Assembly: GCF_000696095.1 (NCBI RefSeq)
Contig: NZ_BAYX01000012.1
Location: forward strand, 62,001 to 126,000
Reading direction: 5' to 3'
Length of the DNA: 64,000 nt
Source of the DNA: Rhizobium rhizogenes NBRC 13257
GTDB taxonomy: Bacteria > Pseudomonadota > Alphaproteobacteria > Rhizobiales > Rhizobiaceae
Both the position numbers and the translations under genes were made by a program. Each line of letters begins with the position of its first letter. The first letter of the stretch is position 1. The notes under the pieces are model-generated. The model made no database searches and was not told the origin of the DNA. It saw only the letters and a program-made list of their open reading frames with translations. Shown here piece after piece: positions 63,053 through 64,000 of the stretch.

Positions 63053-63517
63053 TCATTGATGTAAGGCCGGATAATGATTGCGGACTGTTATGTCCTCGGG
63101 CAACCGACGACGCAGAGCGGTCATCTCAGCCGGCAGCAGGACCACGCTTTCCTGCTCGTTCGGGTCGGTGCGGGCGATGACCGCTGGCGCCGGCCGGTCG
63201 CTGAGATTGGCGGGAAGATGCGGGACGCCGGCCGGGATATAGAACATCTCGCCCTCGCGAACGATGACGTGTTCTTCCAGCTCGTCGCCGAACCAGCAAT
63301 GCGTCTCGCCGGAAATCGTATAGATCGCCGTCTCGTGCGAGGCGTGAAGATGCGCCTTGGCACGAGCACCCGGCGGTATCGTCAGGAGATGCATGCAGAT
63401 CCCCGTCGAGCCCACTGTCTCGGCGGCAATCCCTTCAAAATAGCTGAAGCCCTGTTTTCCGGAATAGGCGCTGCGGGGCCGCACGACACGGCAGGTGGGC
63501 TTCGATGGAACACTCAT
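63053..63517 (-). CDS. Cupin-domain protein
   Basis: A 154-residue single-domain cupin. Motif 1 is IPPGARAKAHLHASHETAIYTISGE with two histidines and a glutamate for metal binding, near residues 48-72; motif 2 is GEMFYIPAGVPHLPANLS near residue 90. The ATG at 63517 has GGGGAG upstream. Cupins of this kind bind a metal and act on, or sense, small molecules. It is not obviously part of the acc operon, and the substrate is unknown. Confidence 0.82.
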   Translation of the reverse strand: MSVPSKPTCRVVRPRSAYSGKQGFSYFEGIAAETVGSTGICMHLLTIPPGARAKAHLHASHETAIYTISGETHCWFGDELEEHVIVREGEMFYIPAGVPHLPANLSDRPAPAVIARTDPNEQESVVLLPAEMTALRRRLPEDITVRNHYPALHQ

Positions 63518-64000
63518 GGCATTGCTCCCCTGGATCTGGTGGCCCAATACAAGTGCATCGCGGGCGGCGCAAAAATTTCTCACCGAGTCGCCTGCGATGC
63601 GTCGAAGTCCTGCAGCGGGATGTCACTGAAGCGATTGCGTTTCATCACGATGTCCTACGCTCTCAACTATTTCTCGAGCATCGCTTCAAAGTGGCGTGTT
63701 CCGCATGGCTTGGTCTGTTTCAATCAAGCCAATGGGTAGATGCCAGATGTATGTGAACGGTATATCTATTCTAAAGTGAAAGCCCTCCTGACATGGAGCG
63801 CTCTCGGCTCCGTGAGCTTTCCAAAACCCTCGATCGCTCGTTATCCGCCTTCGGCAAAGGACCCGGTAATGGAACACCAAGCAATTCATTCAGTAAGGCT
63901 TGCTGTTCCGAATCTGTCAAATGGTCGCGTTGCGTCGAAAGTTCTGGCCGGCCTTCTGAGACGTGCGACAAGCCCGGTTCGCCAAACAATGACTGCGGAT
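63518..64000. other. Right end of the window without recognised genes
   Basis: Short frames only. A 72-codon minus-strand frame (63771-63989) contains LTDSEQQALLNELLGVPLPG, which reads like protein and may be part of a small or broken gene, but no family was recognised. Confidence 0.3.

Noticed and set aside
63771..63989. 72-codon minus-strand frame at the right end
   Set aside because: Part of it reads like protein, but there is no recognised family and no clear start, so it is not called as a gene.

Overview
The window is part of a mannopine-type root-inducing (Ri) plasmid of Rhizobium rhizogenes (Agrobacterium biovar 2). It holds one complete T-DNA flanked by bacterial genes for taking up and breaking down the opines that the T-DNA makes plants produce. 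The assignment rests on four things read from the sequence: two 25-bp T-DNA border repeats (33798-33822 and 51929-51953); six tandem copies of the 8-mer GAACTAAT (ATTAGTTC on the other strand) just outside the right border, which matches the T-DNA transfer stimulator sequence described for pRi8196; recognisable rolA, rolB, rolC, orf8, orf13, orf13a and orf14 genes; and the opine-synthesis genes mas1, mas2 and acs. Mannopine plus agrocinopine is the opine set of pRi8196-like plasmids. No tRNA, rRNA or CRISPR array was seen.

Region 1 (1-11.2 kb) looks like mannopine uptake and use. A minus-strand operon encodes a polyamine-type ABC importer (binding protein, ATPase, two permeases) followed by a SIS-domain enzyme cut by the window edge. 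A GntR/HutC regulator lies just upstream. Divergent from it are an SDR, a 6-phosphogluconate dehydratase, an aldo/keto reductase and a LacI-type regulator. The same perfect palindrome, TTGGTATATACCAA, sits in both promoter regions.

Region 2 (11.3-30.6 kb) looks like agropinic and mannopinic acid use. Two oligopeptide-type ABC importers, each with a fused double ATPase, surround a plus-strand operon: a Mas1-like SDR, a FAD amine oxidase, and a two-subunit hydantoinase/oxoprolinase expected to open a lactam. A RidA-family deaminase and a DeoR-type regulator follow.

Region 3 (30.8-33.6 kb) is a collection of broken insertion sequences (IS4 and IS110 families) between the catabolic genes and the right border.

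Region 4 (33.8-51.95 kb) is the T-DNA. It is AT-rich between genes, with TATA boxes, AATAAA signals and a splice-site pair in the rolA leader. From right border to left border: mas1 and mas2 on a shared bidirectional promoter, orf14, orf13a, orf13, rolC, rolB, rolA, orf8 (RolB-like/IaaM-like fusion), an unrecognised 507-aa gene, a HAD-type phosphatase gene and acs.

Region 5 (52-64 kb) begins with an IS66 relic and a truncated DUF736 gene outside the left border. It continues with an agrocinopine catabolic operon read right to left (accR-A-B-C-D-E-F-G), extended by a NUDIX hydrolase gene and an aldose-epimerase-like gene. Beyond accR are inverted operator-like elements, what may be the stump of a divergent operon, and a cupin gene.

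The logic is the opine concept. Plant-expressed mas1/mas2 and acs make mannopine-family opines and agrocinopine. The flanking bacterial genes import them and reverse the chemistry, in part with homologues of the synthesis enzymes.
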